The notes under the pieces are model-generated. The model was not told the DNA's origin, made no database searches, and worked only from the letters and a program-made list of their open reading frames with translations. Shown here one piece after another: positions 41,414 to 53,700 of a stretch of 64,000 bases of DNA. The position numbers were made by a program, and so were the translations under genes. The stretch comes from Strigamia acuminata (lineage: Eukaryota > Arthropoda > Chilopoda > Geophilomorpha > Linotaeniidae). Position 1 is the first letter of the stretch, and each line of letters opens with the position of its first letter. The DNA lies in the NCBI GenBank assembly GCA_949358305.1, contig OX442322.1, positions 8,308,001 to 8,372,000 of the forward strand. The letters run 5' to 3'.

Positions 41414-44400
41414 GTCTATTCTCGCAAATCATTGCTTGGATGTTGCTAAAACTTCTCTTGAAGTCTTCTACTAAGGTTTAAACACTATTTCTAAACATTC
41501 AGAGACATTGGTCTTGTGGTGTTTGTGCTAAGTCAACTGCAATGTGAAATAAACTCAAACTTTTTTTTTCAAAATTTATTGCTTGGATGTTGCTAAAACT
41601 TACATTGAAGGCTTCTACTAAGGTTTAAACACTATTTCTGAACATTCAGAGACATTGGACTTGTGGTGTTTGTGCTAAGTCAACTGTGATGAGATCAAAA
41701 GTCTATTCTCCCAAATCATTGCTTGGATGTTGCTAAAACTTACATTGGAGCCTTCTACTAAGGTTTAAACACTATTTCTGAACATTCAGAGACATTGGTC
41801 TTGTGGTGTTTGTGCTAAGTCAACTGTGATGAGATCAAAAGTCTATTCTCCCAAATCATTGCTTGGATGTTTCTAAAACTTACATTGGAGCCTTCTACTA
41901 AGGTTTAAACACTATTTCTAAACATTCAGAGACATTGGTCTTCTGGTGTTTGTGCTAAGTCAACTGTGATGAGATCAAAAGTCTATTCTCCCAAATCATT
42001 GCTTGGATGTTGCTAAAACTTACATTGGAGCCTTCTACTAAGGTTTAAACACTATTTCTGAACATTCAGAGACATTGGTCTTGTGGTGTTTGTGCTAAGT
42101 CAACTGTGATGAGATCAAAAGTCTATTCTCGCAAATCATTGCTTGGATGTTGCTAAAACTTACATTGAAGGCTTCTACTAAGGTTTAAACACTATTTCTG
42201 AACATTTAGAGACATTGGACTTGTGGTGTTTGTGCTAAGTCAACTGTGATGAGATCAAAAGTCTATTCTCCCAAATCATTGCTTGGATGTTTCTAAAACT
42301 TACATTGGAGCCTTCTACTAAGGTTTAAACACTATTTCTGAACATTCAGAGACATTGGTCTTCTGGTGTTTGTGCTAAGTCAACTGTGATGAGATCAAAA
42401 GTCTATTCTCCCAAATCATTGCTTGGATGTTGCTAAAACTTACATTGGAGCCTTCTACTAAGGTTTAAACACTATTTCTGAACATTCAGAGACATTGGTC
42501 TTGTGGTGTTTGTGCTAAGTCAACTGTGATGAGATCAAAAGTCTATTCTCCCAAATCATTGCTTGGATGTTGCTAAAACTTACATTGGAGCCTTCTACTA
42601 AGGTTTAAACACTATTTCTGAACATTCAGAGACATTGATCTTGTGGTCTTTGTGCTAAGTCAACTGCAATGTGAAATAAACTCAAAATTTTTTTTTTAAA
42701 ATTTATTGCTTGGATGTTGCTAAAACTTACATTGAAGGCTTCTACTAAGGTTTAAACACTATTTCTGAACATTCAGAGACATTGGACTTGTGGTGTTTGT
42801 GCTAAGTCAACTGTGATGAGATCAAAAGTCTATTCTCCCAAATCATTGCTTGGATGTTTCTAAAACTTACATTGGAGCCTTCTACTAAGGTTTAAACACT
42901 ATTTCTGAACATTCAGAGACATTGGTCTTGTGGTGTTTGTGCTAAGTCAACTGTGATGAGATCAAAAGTCTATTCTCCCAAATCATTGCTTGGATGTTGC
43001 TAAAACTTACATTGGAGCCTTCTACTAAGGTTTAAACACTATTTCTGAACATTCAGAGACATTGGTCTTGTGGTGTTTGTGCTAAGTCAACTGTGATGAG
43101 ATCAAAAGTCTATTCTCCCAAATCATTGCTTGGATGTTTCTAAAACTTACATTGGAGCCTTCTACTAAGGTTTAAACACTATTTCTGAACATTCAGAGAC
43201 ATTGGTCTTGTGGTGTTTGTGCTAAGTCAACTGTGATGAGATCAAAAGTCTATTCTCCCAAATCATTGCTTGGATGTTGCTAAAACTTACATTGGAGCCT
43301 TCTACTAAGGTTTAAACACTATTTCTGAACATTCAGAGACATTGGTCTTGTGGTGTTTGTGCTAAGTCAACTGTGATGAGATCAAAAGTCTATTCTCCCA
43401 AATCATTGCTTGGATGTTGCTAAAACTTACATTGGAGCCTTCTACTAAGGTTTAAACACTATTTCTGAACATTCAGAGACATTGATCTTGTGGTCTTTGT
43501 GCTAAGTCAACTGCAATGTGAAATAAACTCAAAATTTTTTTTTTAAAATTTATTGCTTGGATGTTGCTAAAACTTACATTGAAGGCTTCTACTAAGGTTT
43601 AAACACTATTTCTGAACATTCAGAGACATTGGACTTGTGGTGTTTGTGCTAAGTCAACTGTGATGAGATCAAAAGTCTATTCTCCCAAATCATTGCTTGG
43701 ATGTTTCTAAAACTTACATTGGAGCCTTCTACTAAGGTTTAAACACTATTTCTGAACATTCAGAGACATTGGTCTTGTGGTGTTTGTGCTAAGTCAACTG
43801 TGATGAGATCAAAAGTCTATTCTCCCAAATCATTGCTTGGATGTTGCTAAAACTTACATTGGAGCCTTCTACTAAGGTTTAAACACTATTTCTGAACATT
43901 CAGAGACATTGGTCTTGTGGTGTTTGTGCTAAGTCAACTGTGATGAGATCAAAAGTCTATTCTCCCAAATCATTGCTTGGATGTTTCTAAAACTTACATT
44001 GGAGCCTTCTACTAAGGTTTAAACACTATTTCTGAACATTCAGAGACATTGGTCTTGTGGTGTTTGTGCTAAGTCAACTGTGATGAGATCAAAAGTCTAT
44101 TCTCCCAAATCATTGCTTGGATGTTGCTAAAACTTACATTGGAGCCTTCTACTAAGGTTTAAACACTATTTCTGAACATTCAGAGACATTGGTCTTGTGG
44201 TGTTTGTGCTAAGTCAACTGTGATGAGATCAAAAGTCTATTCTCCCAAATCATTGCTTGGATGTTTCTAAAACTTACATTGGAGCCTTCTACTAAGGTTT
44301 AAACACTATTTCTGAACATTCAGAGACATTGGTCTTCTGGTGTTTGTGCTAAGTCAACTGTGATGAGATCAAAAGTCTATTCTCCCAAATCATTGCTTGG

Positions 44401-46413
44401 ATGTTGCTAAAACTTACATTGGAGCCTTCTACTAAGGTTTAAACACTATTTCTGAACATTCAGAGACATTGGTCTTGTGGTGTTTGTGCTAAGTCAACTG
44501 TGATGAGATCAAAAGTCTATTCTCCCAAATCATTGCTTGGATGTTTCTAAAACTTACATTGGAGCCTTCTACTAAGGTTTAAACACTATTTCTGAACATT
44601 CAGAGACATTGGTCTTGTGGTGTTTGTGCTAAGTCAACTGTGATGAGATCAAAAGTCTATTCTCCCAAATCATTGCTTGGATGTTGCTAAAACTTACATT
44701 GGAGCCTTCTACTAAGGTTTAAACACTATTTCTGAACATTCAGAGACATTGGTCTTGTGGTGTTTGTGCTAAGTCAACTGTGATGAGATCAAAAGTCTAT
44801 TCTCCCAAATCATTGCTTGGATGTTTCTAAAACTTACATTGGAGCCTTCTACTAAGGTTTAAACACTATTTCTGAACATTCAGAGACATTGGTCTTCTGG
44901 TGTTTGTGCTAAGTCAACTGTGATGAGATCAAAAGTCTATTCTCCCAAATCATTGCTTGGATGTTGCTAAAACTTACATTGGAGCCTTCTACTAAGGTTT
45001 AAACACTATTTCTGAACATTCAGAGACATTGGTCTTGTGGTGTTTGTGCTAAGTCAACTGTGATGAGATCAAAAGTCTATTCTCCCAAATCATTGCTTGG
45101 ATGTTTCTAAAACTTACATTGGAGCCTTCTACTAAGGTTTAAACACTATTTCTGAACATTCAGAGACATTGATCTTGTGGTCTTTGTGCTAAGTCAACTG
45201 CAATGTGAAATAAGCTCAAAATTTTTTTTCAAAATTTATTGCTTGGATGTTGCTAAAACTTACATTGAAGGCTTCTACTAAGGTTTAAACACTATTTCTG
45301 AACATTCAGAGACATTGGTCCTGTGGTGTTTGTGCTAAGTCAACTGTGATGAGATCAAAAGTCTATTCTCCCAAATCATTGCTTGGATGTTTATAAAACT
45401 TACATTGGAGCCTTCTACTAAGGTTTAAACACTATTTCTGAACATTCAGAGACATTGGTCTTGTGGTGTTTGTGCTAAGTCAACTGTGATGAGATCAAAA
45501 GTCTATTCTCCCAAATCATTGCTTGGATGTTTCTAAAACTTACATTGGAGCCTTCTACTAAGGTTTAAACACTATTTCTGAACATTCAGAGACATTGGTC
45601 TTGTGGTGTTTGTGCTAAGTCAACTGCGATGTGAAATGAGCTCAAAATTTTTTTTTCAAAATTTATTGCTTGGATGTTGCTAAAACTTACATTGGAGCCT
45701 TCTACTAAGGTTTAAACACTATTTCTGAACATTCAGAGACATTGGTCTTGTGGTGTTTGTGCTAAGTCAACTGTGATGAGATCAAAAGTCTATTCTCCCA
45801 AATCATTGCTTGGATGTTTCTAAAACTTACATTGGAGCCTTCTACTAAGGTTTAAACACTATTTCTGAACATTCAGAGACATTGGTCTTCTGGTGTTTGT
45901 GCTAAGTCAACTGTGATGAGATCAAAAGTCTATTCTCCCAAATCATTGCTTGGATGTTGCTAAAACTTACATTGGAGCCTTCTACTAAGGTTTAAACACT
46001 ATTTCTGAACATTCAGAGACATTGGTCTTGTGGTGTTTGTGCTAAGTCAACTGTGATGAGATCAAAAGTCTATTCTCGCAAATCATTGCTTGGATGTTGC
46101 TAAAACTTACATTGAAGGCTTCTACTAAGGTTTAAACACTATTTCTGAACATTCAGAGACATTGGACTTGTGGTGTTTGTGCTAAGTCAACTGTGATGAG
46201 ATCAAAAGTCTATTCTCCCAAATCATTGCTTGGATGTTTCTAAAACTTACATTGGAGCCTTCTACTAAGGTTTAAACACTATTTCTGAACATTCAGAGAC
46301 ATTGGTCTTCTGGTGTTTGTGCTAAGTCAACTGTGATGAGATCAAAAGTCTATTCTCCCAAATCATTGCTTGGATGTTGCTAAAACTTACATTGGAGCCT
46401 TCTACTAAGGTTT
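41414..46413. repeat. 140 bp tandem satellite array, about 35 units
   Basis: The conserved AAGGTTTAAACACTATTTCT recurs every 140 bp from 41473 to the end. Most units carry TGATGAGATCAAAAGTCTATT at the junction. Five carry a longer AT-rich junction (AATGTGAAATAAACTC plus a T run; near 41540, 42665, 43512, 45199 and 45625), making those periods about 147 bp. Units also alternate between GATGTTGCT and GATGTTTCT over long stretches, a 280 bp higher-order pattern. No reading frame survives. Both edges abut BEL-1 LTRs, so the array extended further before B and E inserted. Confidence 0.96.
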
Positions 46414-46811
46414 TGTTGCGAGCAGGAACGCAACAAAAAGATTTAGAAGTTTTCCACGTTTTGGCTTCTGAAAAGAAGATTTGACTTTTTAATTTGCTTT
46501 TTAGTTTTTGACACAAGTTGGAGACATATCTGAGATGTCCGGTTGTTTGGCTGACCAGCGGTCTTGTTTGATGATGTCCTTGACGGTCGTCATGCTGCAA
46601 GTCGCACCTGGATTGGTCGGGAGATGTGTTGTCGGTCACTTGTGGTCGTTTTGATGTGATCGTTTTAGTGGTTTAGTAATTCTGTGTATTAGTTTAAGAA
46701 TTATTAGAGTTGTTTTGAGATAGGCATATTTTATTTGATTGTTGTTTACCTTTTGCTTGATGTTTTAGGGGGTCAGCGACTTTCCAAGACGTGAGGCAGC
46801 AGGTGGCGAGC
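46414..46811 (+). repeat. 5' LTR of element E, first piece
   Basis: 398 bp from TGTTGCGAGCAGG, matching 11859-12254 of B. It ends in GAGC, the duplicated target of D. Confidence 0.9.
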
Positions 46812-48322
46812 TGTTGCGGTCGGTCAACACGAATATAGAAGAAATGGGCATTTGCGGTTTGAAATTCCCGCCACTAAGATTTGATGATCGTATAGCAAAG
46901 TACGTACATAAACCGTGCTGGAAACCACAATAATCACTCCCGAATCCATTGTTGCATGAGGAGAAAGCAATCGAGAGCACTGTTGAAAGGTATCCGAGTG
47001 CTTGTTTATCCATAAGCCAGCGGGGAAAAGAAATTAACTACTCCCGACACATTGGAAAAGATGGCGGAAATAAAGTTAAACACGAGCTAAAATTCAACAA
47101 CTTCTTTAATGAACGGTTAGATGAAAACTGAGTAAAATACACGAATGTAATTGGCCCTCAAGGGAGCCGCACATGCGCAATACCGAAAATGGCACGCGCC
47201 AAGCCGATTAGCGGCGAAATACAGACACAAAATTCTCCGTTGTCATGGCAACGGAGGAAAACGAAATACAGGCAAAGTTGACAAATTGTGAAATTAGCAC
47301 GGATTACAGTTTGTAATATATCAAAATGACCGCAAGAATGCAGTGAATAAAAAAGCTAATCATAACAATTCGATTCAATAAGTAAAACAATGAAAACGAA
47401 GCACAAAACAATGATCGTGTAGCAGACGATCGCGATAGCCAATCACAAACAAGTATGATGACGAAACCGTAAGATTTGAATTTAAAATGGCTTTAAAACA
47501 CAAAATAACATAAGAATTCAGGTTAAAAAACATCGTAATGGAATAGTAAAATCAATTCAATCAATATACATCGTAAACAAATTGAAATAAAAACGAATTA
47601 CCGATAAATTCCAACATGGCGGCCTCGAACGTCATATTGGCGGTAAAACCAGTACATTTGAAATTAGATACACAGAATGTTTATAAAAACCACAAAGGAA
47701 TGTTAAATAAAATTAGGAAATGTTATTTCCTGCACAAAATCACACTATTTATTCAACACAACACTTTGAAATAGATCGTAAGCCGCACGAACCGAACATT
47801 ATCGGCCGCGCCCATGCGGTGGCCGACAACGAACGTTCGCACTGACGAAACGAAAACACTTGGGCAATAATAAAGCACACCAGTCGAAAGAGCAGACAAT
47901 AATTAGTAGAAAGCAATTGTGAATAGAATTCTTAACAACTCGGAAAGTATAGAACGAAACGTTAGAAGTTCTAACGAAACGAGACTAGTAAAGGAAAAAT
48001 GACGTCACGCGTGTAGCGTAACTGAACTGCACTTCGACGAATGTACCTAAAATTGCCGAAAATCATGAAAATGCATAAGAAAACAATGAGAAATGACACA
48101 AAGCTTTAAAAACACTTGAAATAACAGTAAATTAAAATGTAATATCAACACAAAAGACACTAAAAATACTGAAAACACTAGAAAATGTTTTAATAAGAAA
48201 AAACCTGAAAAGCAATAGATGAAAATATTAGGCAAAAACTCAATTACACTATGAATATTTATTATGACATAAAACACAGTAATAAATGCAATTTCTAAAA
48301 TATTTCCACGTTGTTTGCAACA
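46812..48322 (-). repeat. 3' LTR of element D
   Basis: 1,511 bp, TGTTGCAAACAAC...ACCGCAACA on the element strand. No gene inside. Confidence 0.93.
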
Positions 48323-48356
48323 ACGAATTGCCGGCGAAAGGACAGAGAAGGAGAAC
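48323..48356 (-). promoter_or_regulatory. Pyrimidine tract and GCCGGCAA box before the 3' LTR of D
   Basis: On the element strand: TTCTCCTTCTCTGTCCTTTC, then GCCGGCAATTCGT, then the LTR. Confidence 0.5.
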
Positions 48357-48382
48357 CACACAAAAAATTCACAAAAGAAAAA

Positions 48383-51300
48383 TCACTCAAGTTCTAGGGC
48401 TCTCACATGCTTGACTGACCTTTTTAACTCACGTCCATCGGGTAGCACAACTTTTATCACACGGATTTGACCATCCTCACCGGGAAAAATTTCTTTTATC
48501 CTGGCAAGTGGCCAAAAATATGGGTTAGTACCCATTTTTTCTAGAAGCACTATTTGGTCTACTTTAGGGTTTTTGAAGAACTTATCACCTTTGGATTCAT
48601 AAAAATTCCTCAATTGCATGAGGTAACTCTTTTTCCAAATTTTCCAGAACTCCCAAATAAATTGGCGTCGTTTAATGTCCAGTTTTCTCAAATCGGATTT
48701 TTTAATTGCACTCAATTGTTTGTTTATTACGTATTTAGGCATACCTCCGGTTAGAAAGTTTTCAGGTGCCAAAATTCTACCACCATCAACACTGTCGGGG
48801 ACATAACTTAAGGGTCGTGAATTTAGCACTGAACTAATTTCCAGAGCCAAAGTTTGGAGAGTTTCTAAGTCTACGGTGCTGCGCAACAATGTCTTTCGAA
48901 GTTTATCTTTGACAGAGCGGACTAGACGCTCCCACGCTCCGCCCATCCATGGAGAAAGCGGTGGGATGAATGTCCAGAGCACCCTTTTTTCAGATAGGAA
49001 TGTTTTCACGTCATTATGACCGATGAGTTTCCCCCATGATTGTAATTCGAGGCTTCCGCGCTCAAACGTCTTACTGTTGTCAGAGAAAATCTTCCCGGGG
49101 TATCCGTGGCGTGCCCCAAATCTTCTCATTGCAAGCAAAAACTTTGGCACAGAAAGGTCCTCTGAAACTTCTAAATGTATGGAACGGGTCACCATACACG
49201 TGAAAAGCAAGATGTAAACTTTTTTCTTTTCCTTCTTGTTGCTGCCGACATAAATGGGACCCAAGTGGTCCACTCCTGTGTTTTGGAATGGCGCCGCTGG
49301 CGTCACACGTTCAGCAGGAAGGTCACCCGTTGAAGGGTTGTTGCGTGCAAGTTTTCCTCGTCTGCAAATTTCACATTCTCTTATAACTGTCTGAATTGTT
49401 CTTCTTCCTCTAATAATCCAAAATCGTTCGCGTAGGTGATACAAGGTTTCGCTTATGTCACCATGAAGCAACTCCAAATGCACTTTTTTAATTAACAGTC
49501 TTGTTATCCAACTATCATAATGCAAGATAATTGGATAAACCTCATCAAATGTCAATAAAGATTTTTTCAAGCGGCTACGAAGTCGAAGTAATCCGTCCTC
49601 GTCAATGAAGAGCTCGAAATTGCGTAGGGTGGAATGTTTAGACAGTTCTCTTTTGTTTTTCACATCATCAATCTCCTCAGAAAAATGTAGCTTCTGGGAA
49701 AATTGCAGGATCTTCAATTGGTTGTCCTCTAACTCGAGTGGCGAGAGAGGCTCACCGCGCAAAAGTTTGTTTTTCCATCGCAAAATGTATGAGAAAACTC
49801 TCAAAAGTCGGTTGTAATTTCGGAATCGTTTGAAGAATCGACCAATAAAGCTTTCTGTCACTTGAATTGTCATCACAACGATTTTTCGTTCTTCTTCTGG
49901 AAGATCCTCTTGTATAATTTCTCTTTTTTCCAGTTTCGAGACATCAACTCCAAACCACCAAAGTTTATTTTGCATCAATGTTTTTGAGTTATGTGGTCGA
50001 GTTAATAAATCTGCTGGGTTAAATTCTGTTGGTACATGAGACCATTGTTCGGGCTTAGTTGAAGAAATAATTTCTTGAACACGGTTTGAGACGTATGGCT
50101 TCCATACGTTCTTGTCCGAATTTATCCAGGCTAGAGTTATGGTGGAGTCCGAGTAGTATTTCACCTCAGTGACCGGGTAACCGGGAAGAAAGTTTTCTAA
50201 CAGGTACTTGGTCATTCGCACTCCAACCACTGCTGCAGTTAATTCAAGTCGAGGAAGAGTCACTTTTTTCGTCGGCGCAATACGACATTTACTCAACAAT
50301 AAAGTTCTTTTGCCCTCTAGATTGACGACAAAAATTGAACAGCCAAATGCCTTTGTGCTTGCGTCACAGAAAACTTCTAAAGTGATGTCTTGACCGGAAT
50401 AAGTCTGCAGCCAACGTTGTACTTTCAATTCTTTTAATTTTTGTATGTCTTGACTCCACTCTTCGACTTCTTTTTTCTCTGAGTCAAGAATCTTTTCATC
50501 CCAGTTTTTTGTCCTAATCCAGATTGCTTGAACTAGCAGTTTCATTTGAAGCACAACAGGAGCAATGAGTCCCATTGGATCGAATATGGAAGCCATTAAT
50601 GAAACAACTTCTCGCTTTGTATTCGGAATTTTTTCAATGGTCGGAATGTTAAACATCATGACATCTTCTGCCGTGTTCCACAATATTCCAAGCATTTTTA
50701 TAATTCCTAAGTCCAAAAACTCCTCTCCTCGCATATGAAAACCTTCTTTTTTCAAATTGTTGAAGACGTCCTTGCTTGAGGTCGCCCACTTTACGAGGGG
50801 AAGCTTTCCGTCGTCTAATATCATTTTCAGTTTCTCGCAATGTGATGTTGTGTCGGCTGTAAAATCTCCTCCTGACGTCAAATCATCCATGAAGATTCCA
50901 TCATCGAGTGCGTCGACTTCTTTTGCATGAGTTTCTTCAAATTGTTTCGCTTGTTTCCTAATCGTCGCACACAAGAGGAATGGAGAAGAAATGACGCCAA
51001 ATGGCACGACAATCATTCGCAGAACCATTAGATTATTCCACAAATTTTGCCATGAGTATGGCTCTTTGAAATAGTCACGAGCGACCCACAAAAAACGTAG
51101 AAAGTTTGTTTGAGTAGGGTTGATCATAACTTGGAGAAACGCTTGCTTAATGTCTGCTATTATTGGAATACAATAGAGACGGAATCTCACAATAACGAGT
51201 ATTAAGTCTGGATTAAGGGAAGGTCCCGGAAATAAACAGTCATTGAGGGAAAGTTTCCCCTTCTTGGATGAAGACGCGTTGAACACTACTCGAAATTTCG

Positions 51301-53623
51301 TCGTGTCTCGATCCTCCTTGATTACAGGGTGGTGAGGTATATTGTAGGTTCCTTTCTTCAAAAAACGCTCTTCTTTTGGGACTTCCTCCGCGTGATTTTC
51401 GTGAATATATTGCCACATGGACTCGTCGTAACGTTTTTTGTAGTCTTCGTTGGCATCTATTCTTTTGAGCGTGTTGGCCAGTTGATTCATGGCCAATTCC
51501 CAATTAGACTCCAAGTCGACTTCCTGTCCATTGAATGGCAGCATGACTTCATAACGTCCATCGTCTAGACGCTTTGTAGTTGATTCGAATCGATCGCGAA
51601 TAAAGTCGGATTCTTTTTCTCCTGCATTTATTCCGATTGCTTCCAAGTTCCACAGTTTGTCCAATTTTTCTTGGATGTCTAAGTCGCATGTGTTGCAACA
51701 TGTTGTCATTCCTTCCTCATCCTCAAACAAATTGGTGTTTCCAGCCGCTCCAGCCAAGACCCATCCAAAAATTGTGTTAATGAGTCCAAGGTCGGCGTTT
51801 ACCTTTTTCTTGCCATCCTTAACGACCTTCCACCACACGTCGACTCCTAAAAGCACATCAATTTGAGCAGTCTTAGCTGGTAGGTCTTCAGCAAGTTCGA
51901 GATTTAGTTTCTTCATTTTGTCAATCATTGATGAGTTCAGAATGCCTTGCACTCGTGGCAAATCTTCCACAGAAAGCATGGAAAGTTTCAAATCTTGAGT
52001 GTCATTTTTACTCTGCAGTGTGACATTGAACACATCGTAGTCCGTAGCTGCTGGAGACGAATCATTAAAACGTTGTGTGGTGGCAGAAACACTGCCGCAC
52101 TTTTTAAGTTTCAGTCTTTCAACAAATTCTTTTGTGATGAACGATTGATGGTTTCCCGGATCAATCATCCCTCGAATGCTGTGAGTTCCTCCTGATTTTG
52201 TTTTGAGGTCCGCGGTGAAGATCATTAGTTGTAGAGTCGTCGAGATTGCGCATGAAACATGTGTTGTTACTTGTGGCTCCTTCGGCTTCTCCGCAGCGCT
52301 CGTTGAATTCTTCACCTCGGATTTTTTGCATATTGTGGAATGGTGTCGCCCACCACAATGTTTACAAGAAAATTTGACCTTGCAGTCTCCCACTCTATGC
52401 CCAGTTCTGAAACAATTAAAACACAGTCGGTTTTTCTTAACTATTTCGATTTTTGCGTTAATTTCGAAATCCTTTTTACAAGCGCTGTTTAAATGTTCAT
52501 CTTCACAAAAAATGCACTTGTTTGTCTTGAAAGGCGTATTCTTGCTTTCAGATTTCGGTTCACTCTTCGTTTTTGCACTAGTAGACTGCTTGGCGTCTTG
52601 AGTAGTTGCGCACGTGGTCATTGAACCTTTCACTTTCGTTTTCTCTACATCCGATTTTTCATTCTTGTCTTTTTTCGATTTTTCCGAGACGTTTTCAGTT
52701 CGTTCGGCCATCGCAACTTCATTCACAAAGAAATTGAGCAACGTAACAATGTTCTTATTTTGAATTCCGTGAACTTGGTAAAATCTTAATGCCATTGAAG
52801 TTGGAAACTTGCTAATTATGTCGGGCAATAAGAAAGCTCCGGAAGTCTGAATAGGAATTTTTAGTTGCTCGAGAAGTCTAATAGTCGCAGAAATCTTTGT
52901 CAAATTTGTTTTTATCGCTTTAGTTGGATATACACTTGAAACAGCTTTTAATTCTCGAATTGATTTTATTAACGCAGTTTGTTGGGCATCCTCATCACCA
53001 AAATGTCTTTCGAGTTCTTCTCTTGCAAGGTCGTAGGATTCCTCGATCAGGGGAAAAGTTGAGATGAGAATTGCCGCTTCTCCAGTACACATAGTTTGTA
53101 AATACTGGAGTTTTTCAATGTTACTCAGGTCTGGATCCTTGTGTACGGAGGTCTCGAAGTTGCTTTTGAATGTTCTATACTTCAAAATATCTCCGTCAAA
53201 TTTTACGGAATCCAGTTTGGGCAGCTTCGAATTTTTTCTAAACGTTGCTGTCGCGTTCAAGGTTGTATTCTGGTTTGAGCTTGTCGACGTATTTAATCTT
53301 CCTCCCAAAGTTGGAAGTGATCGCTTTGAAATTTCGTATCTCGTGCGAAGAAGATCCACTCTTGCTTGCATAGTCTCAAGCTTGTCAATGCATTCTAGAT
53401 AATAGCCGTGGTCCGAATATTCCTGTAGATCATTCAGAGCACCGACTATTCTCGTTTCTTTCGGGGTCGCAGTTTGCACCAGCGCTTCCAGTTCACCTGG
53501 ATCTGCTGTCTTCTCCGATATAGACAACAAATGATTCATTGCAGTGACTTGCGACTCCCAACGTTGTTGTTGCACTTCGATTTGATCCTCAGTTAGAAGA
53601 TCTCTCATTGTAGGTTCCGCCAT
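48383..53623 (-). CDS. gag-pol polyprotein of element D, intact
   Basis: 1,746 residues from the ATG at 53623. Coiled N-terminus 1-110; DUF1759 gag about 135-290; zinc motifs C370-C382, C401-C414 and C420-C432. Protease D488-P-G, with asparagine following (DPGN) where the other copies have serine. RT D824 (ADIKQAF) and FMDD 911-914. RNase H D1087, E1127, D1159 and D1205. Integrase zinc residues H1382, H1387, C1417 and C1420; core D1452, D1515 and E1565. The DUF5641-like tail runs to 1746. Gag and pol are one frame, there is no env, and the stop lies 60 bp before the LTR. Length and motif order match C1, so the copy is coding-competent by sequence. Confidence 0.97.
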   Translation of the reverse strand: MAEPTMRDLLTEDQIEVQQQRWESQVTAMNHLLSISEKTADPGELEALVQTATPKETRIVGALNDLQEYSDHGYYLECIDKLETMQARVDLLRTRYEISKRSLPTLGGRLNTSTSSNQNTTLNATATFRKNSKLPKLDSVKFDGDILKYRTFKSNFETSVHKDPDLSNIEKLQYLQTMCTGEAAILISTFPLIEESYDLAREELERHFGDEDAQQTALIKSIRELKAVSSVYPTKAIKTNLTKISATIRLLEQLKIPIQTSGAFLLPDIISKFPTSMALRFYQVHGIQNKNIVTLLNFFVNEVAMAERTENVSEKSKKDKNEKSDVEKTKVKGSMTTCATTQDAKQSTSAKTKSEPKSESKNTPFKTNKCIFCEDEHLNSACKKDFEINAKIEIVKKNRLCFNCFRTGHRVGDCKVKFSCKHCGGRHHSTICKKSEVKNSTSAAEKPKEPQVTTHVSCAISTTLQLMIFTADLKTKSGGTHSIRGMIDPGNHQSFITKEFVERLKLKKCGSVSATTQRFNDSSPAATDYDVFNVTLQSKNDTQDLKLSMLSVEDLPRVQGILNSSMIDKMKKLNLELAEDLPAKTAQIDVLLGVDVWWKVVKDGKKKVNADLGLINTIFGWVLAGAAGNTNLFEDEEGMTTCCNTCDLDIQEKLDKLWNLEAIGINAGEKESDFIRDRFESTTKRLDDGRYEVMLPFNGQEVDLESNWELAMNQLANTLKRIDANEDYKKRYDESMWQYIHENHAEEVPKEERFLKKGTYNIPHHPVIKEDRDTTKFRVVFNASSSKKGKLSLNDCLFPGPSLNPDLILVIVRFRLYCIPIIADIKQAFLQVMINPTQTNFLRFLWVARDYFKEPYSWQNLWNNLMVLRMIVVPFGVISSPFLLCATIRKQAKQFEETHAKEVDALDDGIFMDDLTSGGDFTADTTSHCEKLKMILDDGKLPLVKWATSSKDVFNNLKKEGFHMRGEEFLDLGIIKMLGILWNTAEDVMMFNIPTIEKIPNTKREVVSLMASIFDPMGLIAPVVLQMKLLVQAIWIRTKNWDEKILDSEKKEVEEWSQDIQKLKELKVQRWLQTYSGQDITLEVFCDASTKAFGCSIFVVNLEGKRTLLLSKCRIAPTKKVTLPRLELTAAVVGVRMTKYLLENFLPGYPVTEVKYYSDSTITLAWINSDKNVWKPYVSNRVQEIISSTKPEQWSHVPTEFNPADLLTRPHNSKTLMQNKLWWFGVDVSKLEKREIIQEDLPEEERKIVVMTIQVTESFIGRFFKRFRNYNRLLRVFSYILRWKNKLLRGEPLSPLELEDNQLKILQFSQKLHFSEEIDDVKNKRELSKHSTLRNFELFIDEDGLLRLRSRLKKSLLTFDEVYPIILHYDSWITRLLIKKVHLELLHGDISETLYHLRERFWIIRGRRTIQTVIRECEICRRGKLARNNPSTGDLPAERVTPAAPFQNTGVDHLGPIYVGSNKKEKKKVYILLFTCMVTRSIHLEVSEDLSVPKFLLAMRRFGARHGYPGKIFSDNSKTFERGSLELQSWGKLIGHNDVKTFLSEKRVLWTFIPPLSPWMGGAWERLVRSVKDKLRKTLLRSTVDLETLQTLALEISSVLNSRPLSYVPDSVDGGRILAPENFLTGGMPKYVINKQLSAIKKSDLRKLDIKRRQFIWEFWKIWKKSYLMQLRNFYESKGDKFFKNPKVDQIVLLEKMGTNPYFWPLARIKEIFPGEDGQIRVIKVVLPDGRELKRSVKHVRALELE

Positions 53624-53700
53624 TCTCTCTGTCCTCTCTCACAAAAAATTCGGCTGTGAAATTTGGAAAGAACAGATAAAAACGGGCATGACAATTCAAC

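Noticed and set aside
41414-46413. CRISPR-like regular repeat
   Set aside because: The whole 140 bp period is repeated with no unique spacers, and the context is eukaryotic; it is a satellite.
48047-48361. Hydrophobic 104-codon frame next to the stop of D, as a possible env
   Set aside because: It lies mostly inside the AT-rich LTR and recurs in the other LTR; it has no signal peptide plus anchor arrangement, and BEL elements commonly lack env.
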